Positions 1-8,859 of a stretch of 64,000 bases of DNA are shown piece after piece (the stretch's first letter is position 1; each line of letters begins with the position of its first letter). Below the pieces are notes generated by a model that saw only the letters and a program-made list of their open reading frames with translations, was not told the origin of the DNA and did no database searches. A program made the position numbers and the translations under genes. Source of the DNA: Cytobacillus sp. S13-E01 (GTDB lineage: Bacteria > Bacillota > Bacilli > Bacillales > Bacillaceae_L); NCBI RefSeq assembly GCF_029193815.1, contig NZ_JARFVC010000005.1:62001-126000 (forward strand), given 5' to 3'.

Positions 1-1
1 C

Positions 2-1159
2 AGTAACTTGTTATACGTAGCCTTTATTTTATATTTAATTGCAACATTTGTGTTTGGCGGGTCAATTCGTGATAAAAAAAGCACATCAAATGTAAATAAA
101 TGGGCAAGGGTAGGCATTACCATAACCATAATTGGATTTTTATTTCAATTAGGTTATTTTTTCACACGTTGGATAGCTGGGGGACATGCCCCAGTGAGTA
201 ATTTGTTTGAATTTATAACATTTTTTGGTATGATGCTCGTATTTGCTTTTATTCTCATTTATTTTATATATAAAACAAGCGCGCTAGGCTTATTCACGCT
301 GCCAGTTGCATTATTACTTATAGCATATGCAAGTATGTTTCCTAGTGAAATCTCGCCGTTAATTCCGGCTTTGCAAAGTGATTGGCTGGCAATACATGTA
401 TCGACTGCTGCTACAGGTCAAGCGATTTTAGCAATTAGCTTTATTACTGGCGTACTTTACTTAGTCCGTGTTGTTGACCAATCAGTTAAAAGTAAGAGAA
501 CATTTTGGCTTGAAGCTATCATGTACACACTCATAATAACACTTGGTTTTGTTATTGTGTCCCTCGTATACAGTACAATGGGATATGAAGCAACTTATAA
601 GTGGATTGATAAAAATGACAATGAAGCTGAAATGGTTTACCATTTACCTTCAATTGTTGGACCATACGAAGGCGAGTTGCTAACAGATAATAGATTTGAA
701 GCGTTATTTGAAGTACCTGCGATTATTAGTGCAAGAAAATTAAATACTGTAATCTGGTCGTTTATGGCTGGAACTATACTGTATGGAATAATTAGATTAC
801 TATTACGTAGACGGATTGGCGCAGCTATTCAGCCATTGGTTAAAAATATAAATCTTGATTTAGTAGATGAGATTGGCTACCGTTCAGTTACAATCGGATT
901 CCCAATATTTACTCTAGGAGCCCTAATTTTCGCAATGATTTGGGCTCAAATTGCTTGGACGCGATTCTGGGGATGGGATCCTAAAGAAGTGTGGGCCCTA
1001 ATTACATGGTTATTTTATGCAGCATTTTTACATTTGCGTCTTTCAAAAGGATGGCATGGCGAGAAGTCTGCATGGTTAGCGGTAATAGGTTTTGCAATTA
1101 TAATATTCAATCTAATATTTGTTAACTTAGTAATAGCTGGGTTACATTCCTACGCGTAA
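2..1159 (+). CDS. resC: Cytochrome c maturation protein ResC (CcsA-type), 5' end cut by window
   Basis: Integral membrane component of the System II heme-handling complex that attaches heme to c-type cytochromes on the outer face of the membrane, working with ResB. The protein has many hydrophobic segments and the tryptophan-rich heme-binding motif WGWDPKE (bases about 965-990), the family hallmark. The reading frame is open to the window edge: the codons before the TTG at 8 read S-N, matching the expected interior of ResC, so the true start lies upstream and the TTG is not the start. It directly precedes resD-resE, as in B. subtilis, but a terminator separates them. Identification is secure. 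Confidence 0.93.
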   Translation, partial: SNLLYVAFILYLIATFVFGGSIRDKKSTSNVNKWARVGITITIIGFLFQLGYFFTRWIAGGHAPVSNLFEFITFFGMMLVFAFILIYFIYKTSALGLFTLPVALLLIAYASMFPSEISPLIPALQSDWLAIHVSTAATGQAILAISFITGVLYLVRVVDQSVKSKRTFWLEAIMYTLIITLGFVIVSLVYSTMGYEATYKWIDKNDNEAEMVYHLPSIVGPYEGELLTDNRFEALFEVPAIISARKLNTVIWSFMAGTILYGIIRLLLRRRIGAAIQPLVKNINLDLVDEIGYRSVTIGFPIFTLGALIFAMIWAQIAWTRFWGWDPKEVWALITWLFYAAFLHLRLSKGWHGEKSAWLAVIGFAIIIFNLIFVNLVIAGLHSYA

Positions 1160-1180
1160 CCGTAGTGGATTATCGTAGAA

Positions 1181-1214
1181 AGACCTTCCCCAAGGCTTGG
1201 TGAAGGTCTTTTTT
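1181..1214 (+). terminator. Intrinsic terminator after resC
   Basis: Stem AGACCTTC / GAAGGTCT (1181-1188 and 1202-1209) followed by a run of T. It ends the resC transcript. The remaining sequence up to resD carries a short copy of dispersed repeat family 1 (1217-1282) and about 150 bases without a recognisable feature other than the resD ribosome binding site. Confidence 0.85.
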
Positions 1215-1216
1215 AC

Positions 1217-1282
1217 AAAGGTAAGAAAGTATAAAAGTTTGTACCTCTTTTAGTGTCTAGCTCCGTGCGCCCTGCGCTTTTC
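1217..1282 (+). repeat. Dispersed repeat family 1, internally deleted copy
   Basis: Carries leader A (GTAAGAAAGTATAAAAGTTT and onward), the core GTCTAGCTCC and the right end TGCGCTTTTC, but lacks the central hairpin. It starts directly after the resC terminator T-run. Confidence 0.8.
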
Positions 1283-1439
1283 GACGTAAAAGTTTTTTTG
1301 TGTATGTGACAAATGATATAGAAGAAATAGTTACACAAGGATACTATTAAGAGATAAAGAAGATTTTAGATTTTATAGTTTTAAAAGGTAAAACGTGAAA
1401 ACGTGAAAAAAATTCGATAACCTTGTAAGGAGCTGTTTA

Positions 1440-2159
1440 GTGATGGAAAAAGAAGCAAGAATATTAGTTGTAGACGATGAGGAAAGAATTCGCCGTTTAT
1501 TAAAGATGTATCTTGAGCGTGAGGATTATGTAATTGAAGAAGCAGAAGATGGTGAGCAAGCGGTTGAGAAAGCGCTGAAAAATGATTATGACCTTATATT
1601 ATTAGATATTATGATGCCGGGTAAAGATGGTATTGAAGTTTGTAAGGAAGTTCGAGAGAAGAAAACAACACCAATCATAATGCTTACAGCAAAAGGTGAG
1701 GAAATAAACCGTGTACAAGGGTTTGAAGTAGGTACAGATGATTATATTGTAAAACCATTTAGCCCAAGGGAGGTCGTACTACGTGTTAAGGCATTACTAC
1801 GACGGTCATCTCCAACTTCATATGTGAAAACTGAAACAACTTCAAAAGATGTTATATTTTTTCCACATTTAACAATTGATAATGATGCACATCGTGTAAC
1901 TGCAGATGGAAAAGAAGTAGGTTTAACACCAAAAGAGTATGAACTTTTATATTTCCTTGCTAAAGCACCAGATAAAGTATTCGATAGAGAGCAGCTTCTT
2001 AAAGAAGTGTGGCATTATGAGTTCTTTGGTGATCTGCGGACGGTTGATACACATGTAAAACGTTTACGTGAGAAACTGAGTAAGGTTTCTACTGATGCTG
2101 CGAAAATGATTGTAACAGTATGGGGAGTTGGCTATAAATTTGAGGTTGTTAATGGATGA
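1440..2159 (+). CDS. resD: Response regulator ResD (OmpR/PhoB family)
   Basis: DNA-binding response regulator of the ResDE system, which controls respiration, cytochrome biogenesis and anaerobic adaptation in Bacillus. The receiver domain occupies about residues 6-120, with the acidic pair D12-D13 and the phosphoacceptor D56 in LLDIMMPG. A winged-helix domain (about 140-238) ends in the typical WGVGYKF. At 239 aa it matches the usual length. AAGGAGC at 1427-1433 serves either the GTG at 1440 or the adjacent ATG at 1443. Its end overlaps the resE start by 4 bases (ATGA), which implies translational coupling. Confidence 0.95.
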   Translation: MMEKEARILVVDDEERIRRLLKMYLEREDYVIEEAEDGEQAVEKALKNDYDLILLDIMMPGKDGIEVCKEVREKKTTPIIMLTAKGEEINRVQGFEVGTDDYIVKPFSPREVVLRVKALLRRSSPTSYVKTETTSKDVIFFPHLTIDNDAHRVTADGKEVGLTPKEYELLYFLAKAPDKVFDREQLLKEVWHYEFFGDLRTVDTHVKRLREKLSKVSTDAAKMIVTVWGVGYKFEVVNG

Positions 2160-3937
2160 TGTTCTGGAGGAGTGTAGTAGGTAAACTTTGGTTTACCATT
2201 CTTTTATTGGTGTCATTTGTATTACTAACATTAACGATTCTATTATTAGAGTTCTTTGAGAACTATCAAGTGGATGAAGCAGAACAGGGTTTAACACAAT
2301 TAGCATCAAAAATTGCGGTCATCATGGAAGAATATGAAGATAGGGAACTAGCCAGATCGATTTCATGGGAGCTTTTAGATGAGTATACACAAGTGATTAT
2401 TATTGAGGATGAAAACACCTATTGGTATTCACCTGACCGAGAAGGTGTAGGGAACCTGTCATTGTCTTATATTAATAATAATCCTGAATTGGTTAAGGTT
2501 TTTACCGAAAATGCAACTGTAAATTTGAGAGTAGACCCTTCAACTAGTAACTTAGCTACAGGTGTGACAGACGAGATGTTCATCATTGGTGCGCCACTTC
2601 ATGTTGAAGAAGATAAAATAGGTGCGGTCTTTTTATATCAATCTCTAAATGAAGTTAGAGAGACTACAAAGCAGACAACAAGATTTATTCTATTAGCTGC
2701 TGGAATAGCGATTGTCCTAACAACGGTGTTCGCATTCTTTTTATCAACAAGGATTACTGCGCCCTTACGAAAAATGAGACAAGCAGCTTTTGAAATAGCA
2801 AGAGGTAAATTTGATACGAAAGTGCCAATGCTCTCACATGATGAGATTGGAGAGCTTGCTCTTGCATTTAATCAGATGGGTCGGCAATTGAAGTTTAATC
2901 TCAATGCATTAAGCCAAGAAAAGGAACAATTATCAAGCATTTTAAGTAGTATGGCTGACGGTGTTATTACTTTAAATAGAGATGGAACAGTACTGGTTAC
3001 TAATCCACCCGCAGAACGCTTTTTACAGGCGTGGTATTACCAGCAAGGTATGCAAAGCAATGATGGAGAAGAGCTTCCAAGTGAGGTAAACGAGTTATTT
3101 CAAAGGGTTGTATCCTTTGAAAAAGAACAGATTGTAGAGATAAGTTTACAAGGAAGAAGTTGGGTTATATTAATGAGTCCACTATATAATCAAACGTATA
3201 TACGAGGAGCTGTAGCAGTAATAAGAGACATGACAGAAGAACGACGCCTAGATAAATTGCGGAAAGACTTTATTGCTAACGTTTCACATGAATTGCGAAC
3301 ACCTATTGCAATGTTACAAGGTTACAGTGAAGCAATTATCGATGATATTGCAAGTACAGATGAAGAAAAGAAGGAAATTGCAAGAGTTATTTATGATGAG
3401 TCACTAAGAATGGGACGTTTGGTTAATGATTTATTAGACTTAGCGAGAATGGAAGCAGGTCACATTACGTTAAATGTTGAAAACACAGACGTGAATGATC
3501 TAATAGATCGGGTTATTAGAAAGTTTCAAGGATTAGCTAAAGAAAAGGGAATTAGCTTGATTGTAAATAAAAGAAATATTCTTGACTTTAGTTTAGATCC
3601 TGATCGGCTGGAACAAGTATTAACTAACCTTATTGATAATGCGATTCGACATACAGAAGAAAATGGTACTGTCAATCTTTTTGTTGAATTACAAGAGAAT
3701 GGTTTACTAATTGATGTTAAAGATTCTGGATCTGGAATACCTGAAGAGGATTTACCCTTTGTTTTTGAAAGGTTTTATAAAGCCGATAAAGCTAGGACAA
3801 GAGGACGATCAGGCACTGGTTTAGGGCTTGCAATTGTCAAAAATATTATCGAAGCACATCAAGGTCATATATCTGTTCATAGCAAAATAAATGAAGGTAC
3901 GACATTTATTTTCTTTTTACCTCGAAAAACAGAATAA
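2156..3937 (+). CDS. resE: Sensor histidine kinase ResE
   Basis: Membrane sensor kinase partner of ResD. Order of parts: a first transmembrane helix (about residues 9-31), an extracellular sensor loop, a second helix (about 176-198), HAMP linker, PAS-like domain (about 255-360), dimerisation domain with phosphorylated His378 in SHELRTP, then the ATPase domain with N box [11 protein letters not shown]1 DSGSGIP, F box FERFYKAD and G2 GTGLGLAI. At 593 aa it is the normal size. All catalytic boxes are present. It overlaps resD by 4 bases. Confidence 0.95.
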   Translation: MMFWRSVVGKLWFTILLLVSFVLLTLTILLLEFFENYQVDEAEQGLTQLASKIAVIMEEYEDRELARSISWELLDEYTQVIIIEDENTYWYSPDREGVGNLSLSYINNNPELVKVFTENATVNLRVDPSTSNLATGVTDEMFIIGAPLHVEEDKIGAVFLYQSLNEVRETTKQTTRFILLAAGIAIVLTTVFAFFLSTRITAPLRKMRQAAFEIARGKFDTKVPMLSHDEIGELALAFNQMGRQLKFNLNALSQEKEQLSSILSSMADGVITLNRDGTVLVTNPPAERFLQAWYYQQGMQSNDGEELPSEVNELFQRVVSFEKEQIVEISLQGRSWVILMSPLYNQTYIRGAVAVIRDMTEERRLDKLRKDFIANVSHELRTPIAMLQGYSEAIIDDIASTDEEKKEIARVIYDESLRMGRLVNDLLDLARMEAGHITLNVENTDVNDLIDRVIRKFQGLAKEKGISLIVNKRNILDFSLDPDRLEQVLTNLIDNAIRHTEENGTVNLFVELQENGLLIDVKDSGSGIPEEDLPFVFERFYKADKARTRGRSGTGLGLAIVKNIIEAHQGHISVHSKINEGTTFIFFLPRKTE

Positions 3938-3995
3938 TTTGGATAGTGTTGACGTAAAATCTTGTTCCATAAGAAACATTATACTTTTTCCGTGC

Positions 3996-4041
3996 AACAA
4001 ATATTGCCCATCCAATCTGAATGGGCAATATTTGTTTTTAA
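3996..4041 (+). terminator. Intrinsic terminator after resE
   Basis: A perfect 16-base stem (3996-4011 pairs with 4021-4036) with a 9-base loop, followed by T residues. It ends the resDE operon and isolates it from sigX. Confidence 0.9.
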
Positions 4042-4166
4042 CAAACTAAATGCTAATATATAGCTTTTCTCACGGTTTTATCTATGGTAAATTAATAGAA
4101 TAATATAAAGGATGAATATCCCTAGCTATTCTCCCAAGGTTTTATTTAGAAAATGGATTAGAGTTT

Positions 4167-4290
4167 GTTCAAAAAGGAGGACAAACAGAGCCGAGAAGTT
4201 CGAGGAAAGAAAGACTGAGATGCGGGCCGTCGGATCTGCACTTCCTGTTCTTAGTAAATTTGACAACTGTTTTTCCCGGTCTTTTTGAAC
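4167..4290. repeat. MITE-like element with imperfect inverted ends
   Basis: The left end GTTCAAAAAG at 4167-4176 is mirrored by CTTTTTGAAC at 4281-4290, and the adjoining bases (CAAACAG, CTGTTTTTC) continue the pairing imperfectly, giving a 124 bp element with near-palindromic ends and no coding capacity. It sits directly upstream of the sigX promoter. Only one copy lies in this window, so its mobile nature is inferred. Confidence 0.45.
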
Positions 4291-4302
4291 ATCCTCTTAA
4301 AG

Positions 4303-4328
4303 TGTAACTTTTTTAAGATGTGTACGAC
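4303..4328 (+). promoter_or_regulatory. Predicted SigX-dependent promoter of sigX-rsiX
   Basis: TGTAAC at 4303-4308 and CGAC at 4325-4328 are separated by 16 bases. This matches the published SigX class consensus (TGTAAC, about 16-17 bases, CGAC) and implies autoregulation. The ribosome binding site GGGAGG follows about a dozen bases later, so the leader is very short. Confidence 0.75.
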
Positions 4329-4355
4329 TAATATGTTGAACGGGAGGTAAAGGAA

Positions 4356-4907
4356 ATGGACGCCGTGTTCCAAGAGCTCTATGAAAAATATCATCACGAT
4401 GTCTTTTCATTTTTGTTCTATATGGTAAAAAATCGTGAGCAAGCTGAAGACCTCGTTCAAGAAGTATATATAAGAGTGTTAAAATCCTATGACCGGTTTG
4501 AAGGAAAAAGTAGTGAAAAAACATGGCTGTTTTCAATTGCACGTCATGTGGCAATCGATTCCTTCCGCAAGCAAAAAGGGTGGAAGCAAAGAATCCTTGA
4601 TACATTTGATTGGAATAAACAGCAAGTAATAGATTATGCTCCTTTACCAGAGGAAATTACATTGCAAAATGAGCAAGTACACATGATGTATCGATGTTTA
4701 GATAAATGTACAGTCGATCAACGCCTTGTTTTAATCTTAAGATATATTCAATCATTATCGATTACAGAAACAGCTGAAAGCTTAGGTTGGACTGAAAGTA
4801 AGGTTAAAACAACCCAACACCGTGCCTTAAAGATTCTAAAAGGATACATGGATGAACATGTCGAAAAGGAGGAGATCGAAGATGAAAAAGTCCGAGTGGA
4901 GCGATGA
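4356..4907 (+). CDS. sigX: ECF sigma factor SigX
   Basis: Extracytoplasmic-function sigma factor that in Bacillus controls cell-envelope modification genes and cationic peptide resistance. Region 2 (about residues 8-75) includes EDLVQEVYIRVL and the DNA-melting segment KTWLFSIARHVAIDSFRK. Region 4 (about 115-170) includes the helix-turn-helix ending SESKVKTTQHRALK-like residues. Length 183 aa is near the usual size. The start is set by GGGAGG at 4341-4346. The stop overlaps the rsiX start by 26 bases, the usual sigma/anti-sigma coupling. A SigX-type promoter lies upstream. Confidence 0.94.
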   Translation: MDAVFQELYEKYHHDVFSFLFYMVKNREQAEDLVQEVYIRVLKSYDRFEGKSSEKTWLFSIARHVAIDSFRKQKGWKQRILDTFDWNKQQVIDYAPLPEEITLQNEQVHMMYRCLDKCTVDQRLVLILRYIQSLSITETAESLGWTESKVKTTQHRALKILKGYMDEHVEKEEIEDEKVRVER

Positions 4908-6123
4908 ACAACTTGAGCATTTCTTAAAGCAGATGCCTATCGTTAAAGATAATCGTAATCCTCATGATATTTATCAGAGCATTTCCTCTAAGGTAAGGAG
5001 AAAACAGAAAAGATCATGGATAGTACCAACACTTGCAACGGCATCAGCCCTTTTCTTAATGGTGTTAATCGGATCGTCTTTCTTGAATCAGTCTAATAGT
5101 AGCGATTTATTTTCTAATAGTTCTCAGGAAGGAAATGCAAACGAAGCAAGGATGTTCATAACTAATGATGCGGAGGATAAATTGGCTGAAAATTCTCGTG
5201 CTGCAAAGAGCGAAGATAGAGACAATTTTGCTGATACGCAAATCACTAGCATGGAACCTACTACATTGGAAAGCTATGTAATTAGAGATTTTACTAACAA
5301 AAAGTTATTTACTTTTGGAATTCCTGACCAAACTGTGCAAGCTGTGATACCAATAAGTGTTTTGATTGATAATACGAATGTCAGCCATATTGATTTATTG
5401 CCAGATGTCGTTCAAAAGGTCAATGAAAAGTTGATAAGCTCAGATTATGGATTAGCTGATTTTCCATTAAGTAGATATTCTTTTTCAGAAAAACTAAATA
5501 AAGATGAATCTAAAAATATTATTCTTGATTTTCCAAAAGAAATGAACGCTGAGTCTTTTGCTTCTGCAGAATCATTTGCTTTTTGGGGATCTTTAGCAGA
5601 AACGTTCCGATGGTTTGATGCTGACTACAAAGAAATTGAGTTTTATCAAGCAGGAAAAATGGGAGTTAGTATCGGGCAATCTGGGGTTGAGTCGACGACT
5701 TATGAACTGAATAAGGCTGGAAAACGAGCTTACTTTATGTATAGGCCGTTCGAAAATGGCCGTAAATTTTTAGTGCCATATGAAGTACAAGGCAAATCAG
5801 TAACATTCACAGATGCACTTGAAACAATGAAGAATGACTTAGAGAATGGTACTTTTAAGCTCAATCCGACAATCTTTAAAAATGTTAACTTCAAAATAGA
5901 TGAAACTGATACTGACAATGTAACAATAACCTTTACGGAAGAGACTAGTTTAGAGGATAATGATCCGTTTGTCTTTATGATTGATGCAATCATGCTAACA
6001 GCAAAAGAATTTGGCTATAAATCAGTTACATTTGAAAATGCAAAGCTTGAAAAAATTGGTACTTGGGACTTATCAAGTAAAAATGATGTGCCAGTTGCAC
6101 CAAATCCAATTATATTAGACTAA
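4882..6123 (+). CDS. rsiX: Anti-sigma-X factor RsiX
   Basis: Membrane anti-sigma factor holding SigX inactive. The cytoplasmic N-terminus (about 1-44) is followed by one transmembrane helix (about 46-68) and a large extracytoplasmic domain to residue 413. The start at 4882 is chosen because AAGGAGG (4866-4872) sits 9 bases upstream and the N-terminus then begins MKKSEWSDEQ, as expected for RsiX. An upstream in-frame ATG at 4852 lacks a good site. It is longer than the B. subtilis protein, mostly in a polar Ser/Asn/Glu-rich stretch after the membrane helix. Confidence 0.88.
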   Translation: MKKSEWSDEQLEHFLKQMPIVKDNRNPHDIYQSISSKVRRKQKRSWIVPTLATASALFLMVLIGSSFLNQSNSSDLFSNSSQEGNANEARMFITNDAEDKLAENSRAAKSEDRDNFADTQITSMEPTTLESYVIRDFTNKKLFTFGIPDQTVQAVIPISVLIDNTNVSHIDLLPDVVQKVNEKLISSDYGLADFPLSRYSFSEKLNKDESKNIILDFPKEMNAESFASAESFAFWGSLAETFRWFDADYKEIEFYQAGKMGVSIGQSGVESTTYELNKAGKRAYFMYRPFENGRKFLVPYEVQGKSVTFTDALETMKNDLENGTFKLNPTIFKNVNFKIDETDTDNVTITFTEETSLEDNDPFVFMIDAIMLTAKEFGYKSVTFENAKLEKIGTWDLSSKNDVPVAPNPIILD

Positions 6124-6150
6124 GAGAAGGGCTTATACCCTTCTTTTTTT
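6124..6150 (+). terminator. Intrinsic terminator after rsiX
   Basis: AGAAGGG / CCCTTCT stem just after the stop codon, followed by an uninterrupted T-run to 6150. Repeat family 1 leader A sequence begins a few bases later. Confidence 0.85.
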
Positions 6151-6154
6151 GATT

Positions 6155-6190
6155 GAAAGGAAAGTATAAAAGTTTGTACCTAGTGATAGT
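6155..6190 (+). repeat. Dispersed repeat family 1, leader-only fragment
   Basis: Only the leader part (GAAAGTATAAAAGTTTGTAC and a few more bases) is left; core and right end are missing. It lies next to the rsiX terminator, like other copies. The rest of the space to 6384 shows no clear feature beyond the ribosome binding site of the next gene. Confidence 0.65.
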
Positions 6191-6384
6191 AACTTATAAA
6201 AAATTATATACATATTTTAAGAAATTATTTCAAATAATGTAAGGGTGCTTATTAACACTTGTTCCTGAAGGCAACTCTCTTAGTAGCGCTTCTTTAGTGT
6301 GTTTAAGCACTTGTTCTATTTTTAGACAGGCACACATAGGATACATATAGAAATTGCAAACTTGAGCACACGAGGAGGATTACA

Positions 6385-7386
6385 ATGCAAGATCTAATAA
6401 AACGTCTAGCTGTAGTAGTAATTATGGGAATTTGCATAGGGCTATTATTTATTGGTGGTCGTTCAATAAGTGCACAATCACTATCTAATCAAGAAATTAC
6501 AGAAAATTGGGTATGGCCTGTTTTAGGTGAAATTACCGACAATTTTGGCACTAGGTCAGGTAGACATAAAGGAATAGATATAGCCGCTCCTCTAGGGGAG
6601 AATGTTTACTCTGTTGATGAAGGCACTGTAAAAAAATCTTATTACTCATATACATACGGTAATGTCGTCTTTATTTCAAATCCAGGTGGATTTGAAACAG
6701 TATACGCACATATGAATAAAAGAAGTGTTGAAGAAGGAGCAATAGTTAAACGTGGCCAAAAGATTGGTGAAATAGGTAGTACCGGAAGATCAACTGGTGC
6801 ACATTTACATTTTGAAGTGCATGTAGGCGAATGGGATTATGAAAAAAATAACGCAATTGACCCGCTTGCTGTTTTAAATAAAAATAATCCTGTTACGATT
6901 GCAAACCAAACGTCTAAAAAAGTTAAGAGTATAAATAAACCGGTGAGAAACGTTGAGGAGAACTTAGTGCGGCAGGAATATAGTGAGCCATTTGATAGTT
7001 GGAATGCATTTGCATATGAATCAGGAAAACTTCTATCAAGCTCGATTGTAGTTTCAAATCAATTAAAAAGTTCAGCTGACCAAATCGCTGGAAAAAAAAT
7101 AATAGTTAAAAAAGATGATACCTTATGGGATATTTCTCAAGATAACTTGGTATCGATAGAATCAATAAGAAAATGGAATAGCCTTGAAGATTCATTGTTG
7201 TTAGTTGGTCAAGAGCTTGTATTATACCCGGAAAAGGAAGCTGTTTATATTGTAAAGCCGGGAGATACGATACCTGAAATCGCTAAAGAAGTAGGTAGTA
7301 CAGTTGAAAAAATCATAGAATTAAATTTCTTAGAAAATGAAGTGCTATATCCAGATCAGGTGTTAATTGTTAATGAGTTTTATTAA
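6385..7386 (+). CDS. M23 family peptidase with two LysM domains
   Basis: Predicted secreted or membrane-anchored peptidoglycan hydrolase. An N-terminal hydrophobic helix (about residues 8-28) is followed by a LytM/M23 domain (about 45-170) with the zinc motifs HKGID (HxxxD) and HLHFE (HxH), so catalysis looks intact. Two LysM peptidoglycan-binding repeats follow, beginning near IIVKKDDTLWDIS and YIVKPGDTIPEIA. Start supported by GAGGAGG about 8 bases upstream. I see no B. subtilis counterpart at this position between rsiX and the PHP gene; a role in envelope maintenance or sporulation is possible but not shown by the sequence. Confidence 0.85.
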   Translation: MQDLIKRLAVVVIMGICIGLLFIGGRSISAQSLSNQEITENWVWPVLGEITDNFGTRSGRHKGIDIAAPLGENVYSVDEGTVKKSYYSYTYGNVVFISNPGGFETVYAHMNKRSVEEGAIVKRGQKIGEIGSTGRSTGAHLHFEVHVGEWDYEKNNAIDPLAVLNKNNPVTIANQTSKKVKSINKPVRNVEENLVRQEYSEPFDSWNAFAYESGKLLSSSIVVSNQLKSSADQIAGKKIIVKKDDTLWDISQDNLVSIESIRKWNSLEDSLLLVGQELVLYPEKEAVYIVKPGDTIPEIAKEVGSTVEKIIELNFLENEVLYPDQVLIVNEFY

Positions 7387-7432
7387 AAAGATTAAATATT
7401 TAGTTAATTGTTAATGAATTTGTGTCAGATTA

Positions 7433-7460
7433 TTGTATTCCCAAAAGGCTAAGCTATAAT
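7433..7460 (+). promoter_or_regulatory. Predicted SigA promoter of the PHP gene
   Basis: TTGTAT (7433-7438) and TATAAT (7455-7460) are spaced 16 bases apart, 44 bases upstream of the start codon. Confidence 0.55.
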
Positions 7461-7503
7461 ATAATAAAAAACTGCTTGAACTTGGAACATAAGAGGGGAG
7501 AAA

Positions 7504-8319
7504 ATGATGCTGACTGATTACCATAACCATTTAGAACGAGGAACACTGACACTTGAATATTTAAAAAAATTTACTGATGAGGCATTACATCAGGGGATAG
7601 AAGACTTTGGGATTTCTGAGCATGCATATCATTTTCATCAAACAAGAGATATACTAAGTAATCCCTGGGTAGATGAACGAAGATCCTATGATATGGATGA
7701 CTATGTAAATCTTTTTGAATTGGCATGGAAGAATGATATAAACGTAAAAATGTCGATTGAAATGGACTACACCCCAGGCAGGCATTTAGAAATGAAAAAG
7801 TTTATTGAATCATATGAGTTTGACTATGTTATTGGATCAATTCATTGGGTTGGAGATTTTGGGATTGATTTAGCTGAATATAGAAAAGAGTGGGAAAAAA
7901 GAGATTTATACGAAATATATAGAAAATATTATGACCAAGTAGTTACACTTGCTGAGTCAAATTTATTTGACATTGTTGGTCACCTTGATTTAGTTAAAAT
8001 ATTTAACTACGTTCCGACGGACGAAAACTTTTTACTTGAACAATACGATCGCGCAACAACTGCCTTGGCTAATTCAAAGACATGTGTTGAGATAAGTACA
8101 GCAGGTTTAAGGAAGCCAACTGGACAACTATATCCTGACCCCAAATTATTAACAATGTGCTACCAAAAAGGAATTCCTATTGTACTCTCATCAGATGCTC
8201 ATATTCCAGAGCATGTCGGTGCTGATTATGACCAAGCTATCAGCCTTGCAAAACAGACTGGCTATAATACGATTATGACCTTTAATAGGGGTCAGCGTAA
8301 GGAGGTTGAATTGGGCTAG
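7504..8319 (+). CDS. PHP-domain phosphoesterase (histidinol-phosphatase HisJ family)
   Basis: Predicted metal-dependent phosphoesterase of the PHP superfamily, which includes the HisJ-type histidinol-phosphatases. Metal-binding motifs are in order: YHNH near the N-terminus, SEHAYHF, GSIHWV, VGHLDLVK and SSDAHIPEHVG near the C-terminus. At 271 aa it is the usual size. The start may be either of two adjacent ATGs (7504, 7507); AGAGGGGAG lies just upstream. It has its own promoter. The substrate is not determined by sequence: histidinol phosphate is likely by family, and hisC lies about 50 kb away. Confidence 0.8.
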   Translation: MMLTDYHNHLERGTLTLEYLKKFTDEALHQGIEDFGISEHAYHFHQTRDILSNPWVDERRSYDMDDYVNLFELAWKNDINVKMSIEMDYTPGRHLEMKKFIESYEFDYVIGSIHWVGDFGIDLAEYRKEWEKRDLYEIYRKYYDQVVTLAESNLFDIVGHLDLVKIFNYVPTDENFLLEQYDRATTALANSKTCVEISTAGLRKPTGQLYPDPKLLTMCYQKGIPIVLSSDAHIPEHVGADYDQAISLAKQTGYNTIMTFNRGQRKEVELG

Positions 8320-8326
8320 AAAATAA

Positions 8327-8363
8327 ATAGTAGAAAGGTACAAAACACATACCTTTCTACTAT
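8327..8363. terminator. Perfect hairpin after the PHP gene, possible terminator
   Basis: A 14-base perfect inverted repeat (8327-8340 and 8350-8363) just after the stop codon. The bases after it are A-rich rather than T-rich, so termination of the plus-strand transcript is uncertain. Confidence 0.45.
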
Positions 8364-8384
8364 CAAAGAAATAAATATAAATGT

Positions 8385-8533
8385 GTGAACATAGTTTTAA
8401 TGTCGTACTTAAAGCCTTCCAGCCGGCTCGTCTTATGCTTGACTTGCACAGGATGTGCTGATGTCGATGTTCGCCACAGTACGTGGCGAGTTTTAATCGA
8501 CGCGCCCAAAGGCGGGCGCCCTGCGCTTTTCTT
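8385..8533 (+). repeat. Dispersed repeat family 1, long subtype, left arm deleted
   Basis: First of three tandem copies. It keeps the leader end GTTTTAATGTC, the right half of the central hairpin (CCTTCCAGCCGG, CTTATGCTTG), the extra module with CGCCAC...GTGGCG, and the right end GGGCGCCCTGCGCTTTTC. The left arm with TCTAGCTCC is lost. Confidence 0.85.
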
Positions 8534-8695
8534 AAAAGGTAAGAAAGTATAAAAATTTGTACCAAGTTTTAGTGTCTAGCTCCGGGCGCCATCGACTCTA
8601 TGGTATAAGCCAATCCGTCCGGAAGGTAAAGAACAACCTTCCAGCCGGCTTGTCTTATGCTTGTCGCCGATAGGCGGGCGCCCTGCGCTTTTCTT
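8534..8695 (+). repeat. Dispersed repeat family 1, short subtype, complete copy
   Basis: Leader A, core GTCTAGCTCCGGGCGCCATC, a stem-loop with GGAAGGT / ACCTTCC at its tip and CATAAG-like / CTTATG lower pairing, then GGGCGCCCTGCGCTTTTCTT. It begins in the T-rich end of the previous copy. Confidence 0.9.
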
Positions 8696-8858
8696 AAAAG
8701 GTAAGAAAGTATAAAAGTTTGTACCTAGTTTTAATGTCTAGCTCCGGGCGCCATCGGCTCGAGGTCATAAGCCAATCCGTCTGGAAGGTCAAAGAACAAC
8801 CTTCCAGACGGCTCGTCTTATGCTTGTCGCCGAAAGGCGGGCGCCCTGCGCTTTTCTT
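8696..8858 (+). repeat. Dispersed repeat family 1, short subtype, complete copy
   Basis: Same architecture as its neighbour. The tip stem is a perfect 12 bp pair (8778-8789 with 8799-8810) carrying CGTCTGG / CCAGACG, where the neighbour has CGTCCGG / CCAGCCGG. The copy ends one base before the stop codon of serA on the other strand. Confidence 0.9.
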
Positions 8859-8859
8859 A

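Noticed and set aside
6301-6345. CATAGGATA as a SigK promoter for the M23 gene
   Set aside because: The -10 pattern fits but no AC at the right distance; too weak to list.
8191-8565. 124-codon minus-strand frame
   Set aside because: It spans the end of the PHP gene and the repeat array; the product is a translation of repeat sequence.
8385-8858. CRISPR-like tandem array
   Set aside because: The units are about 160 bp with internal hairpins and no short direct repeats separated by unique spacers; no cas genes nearby.
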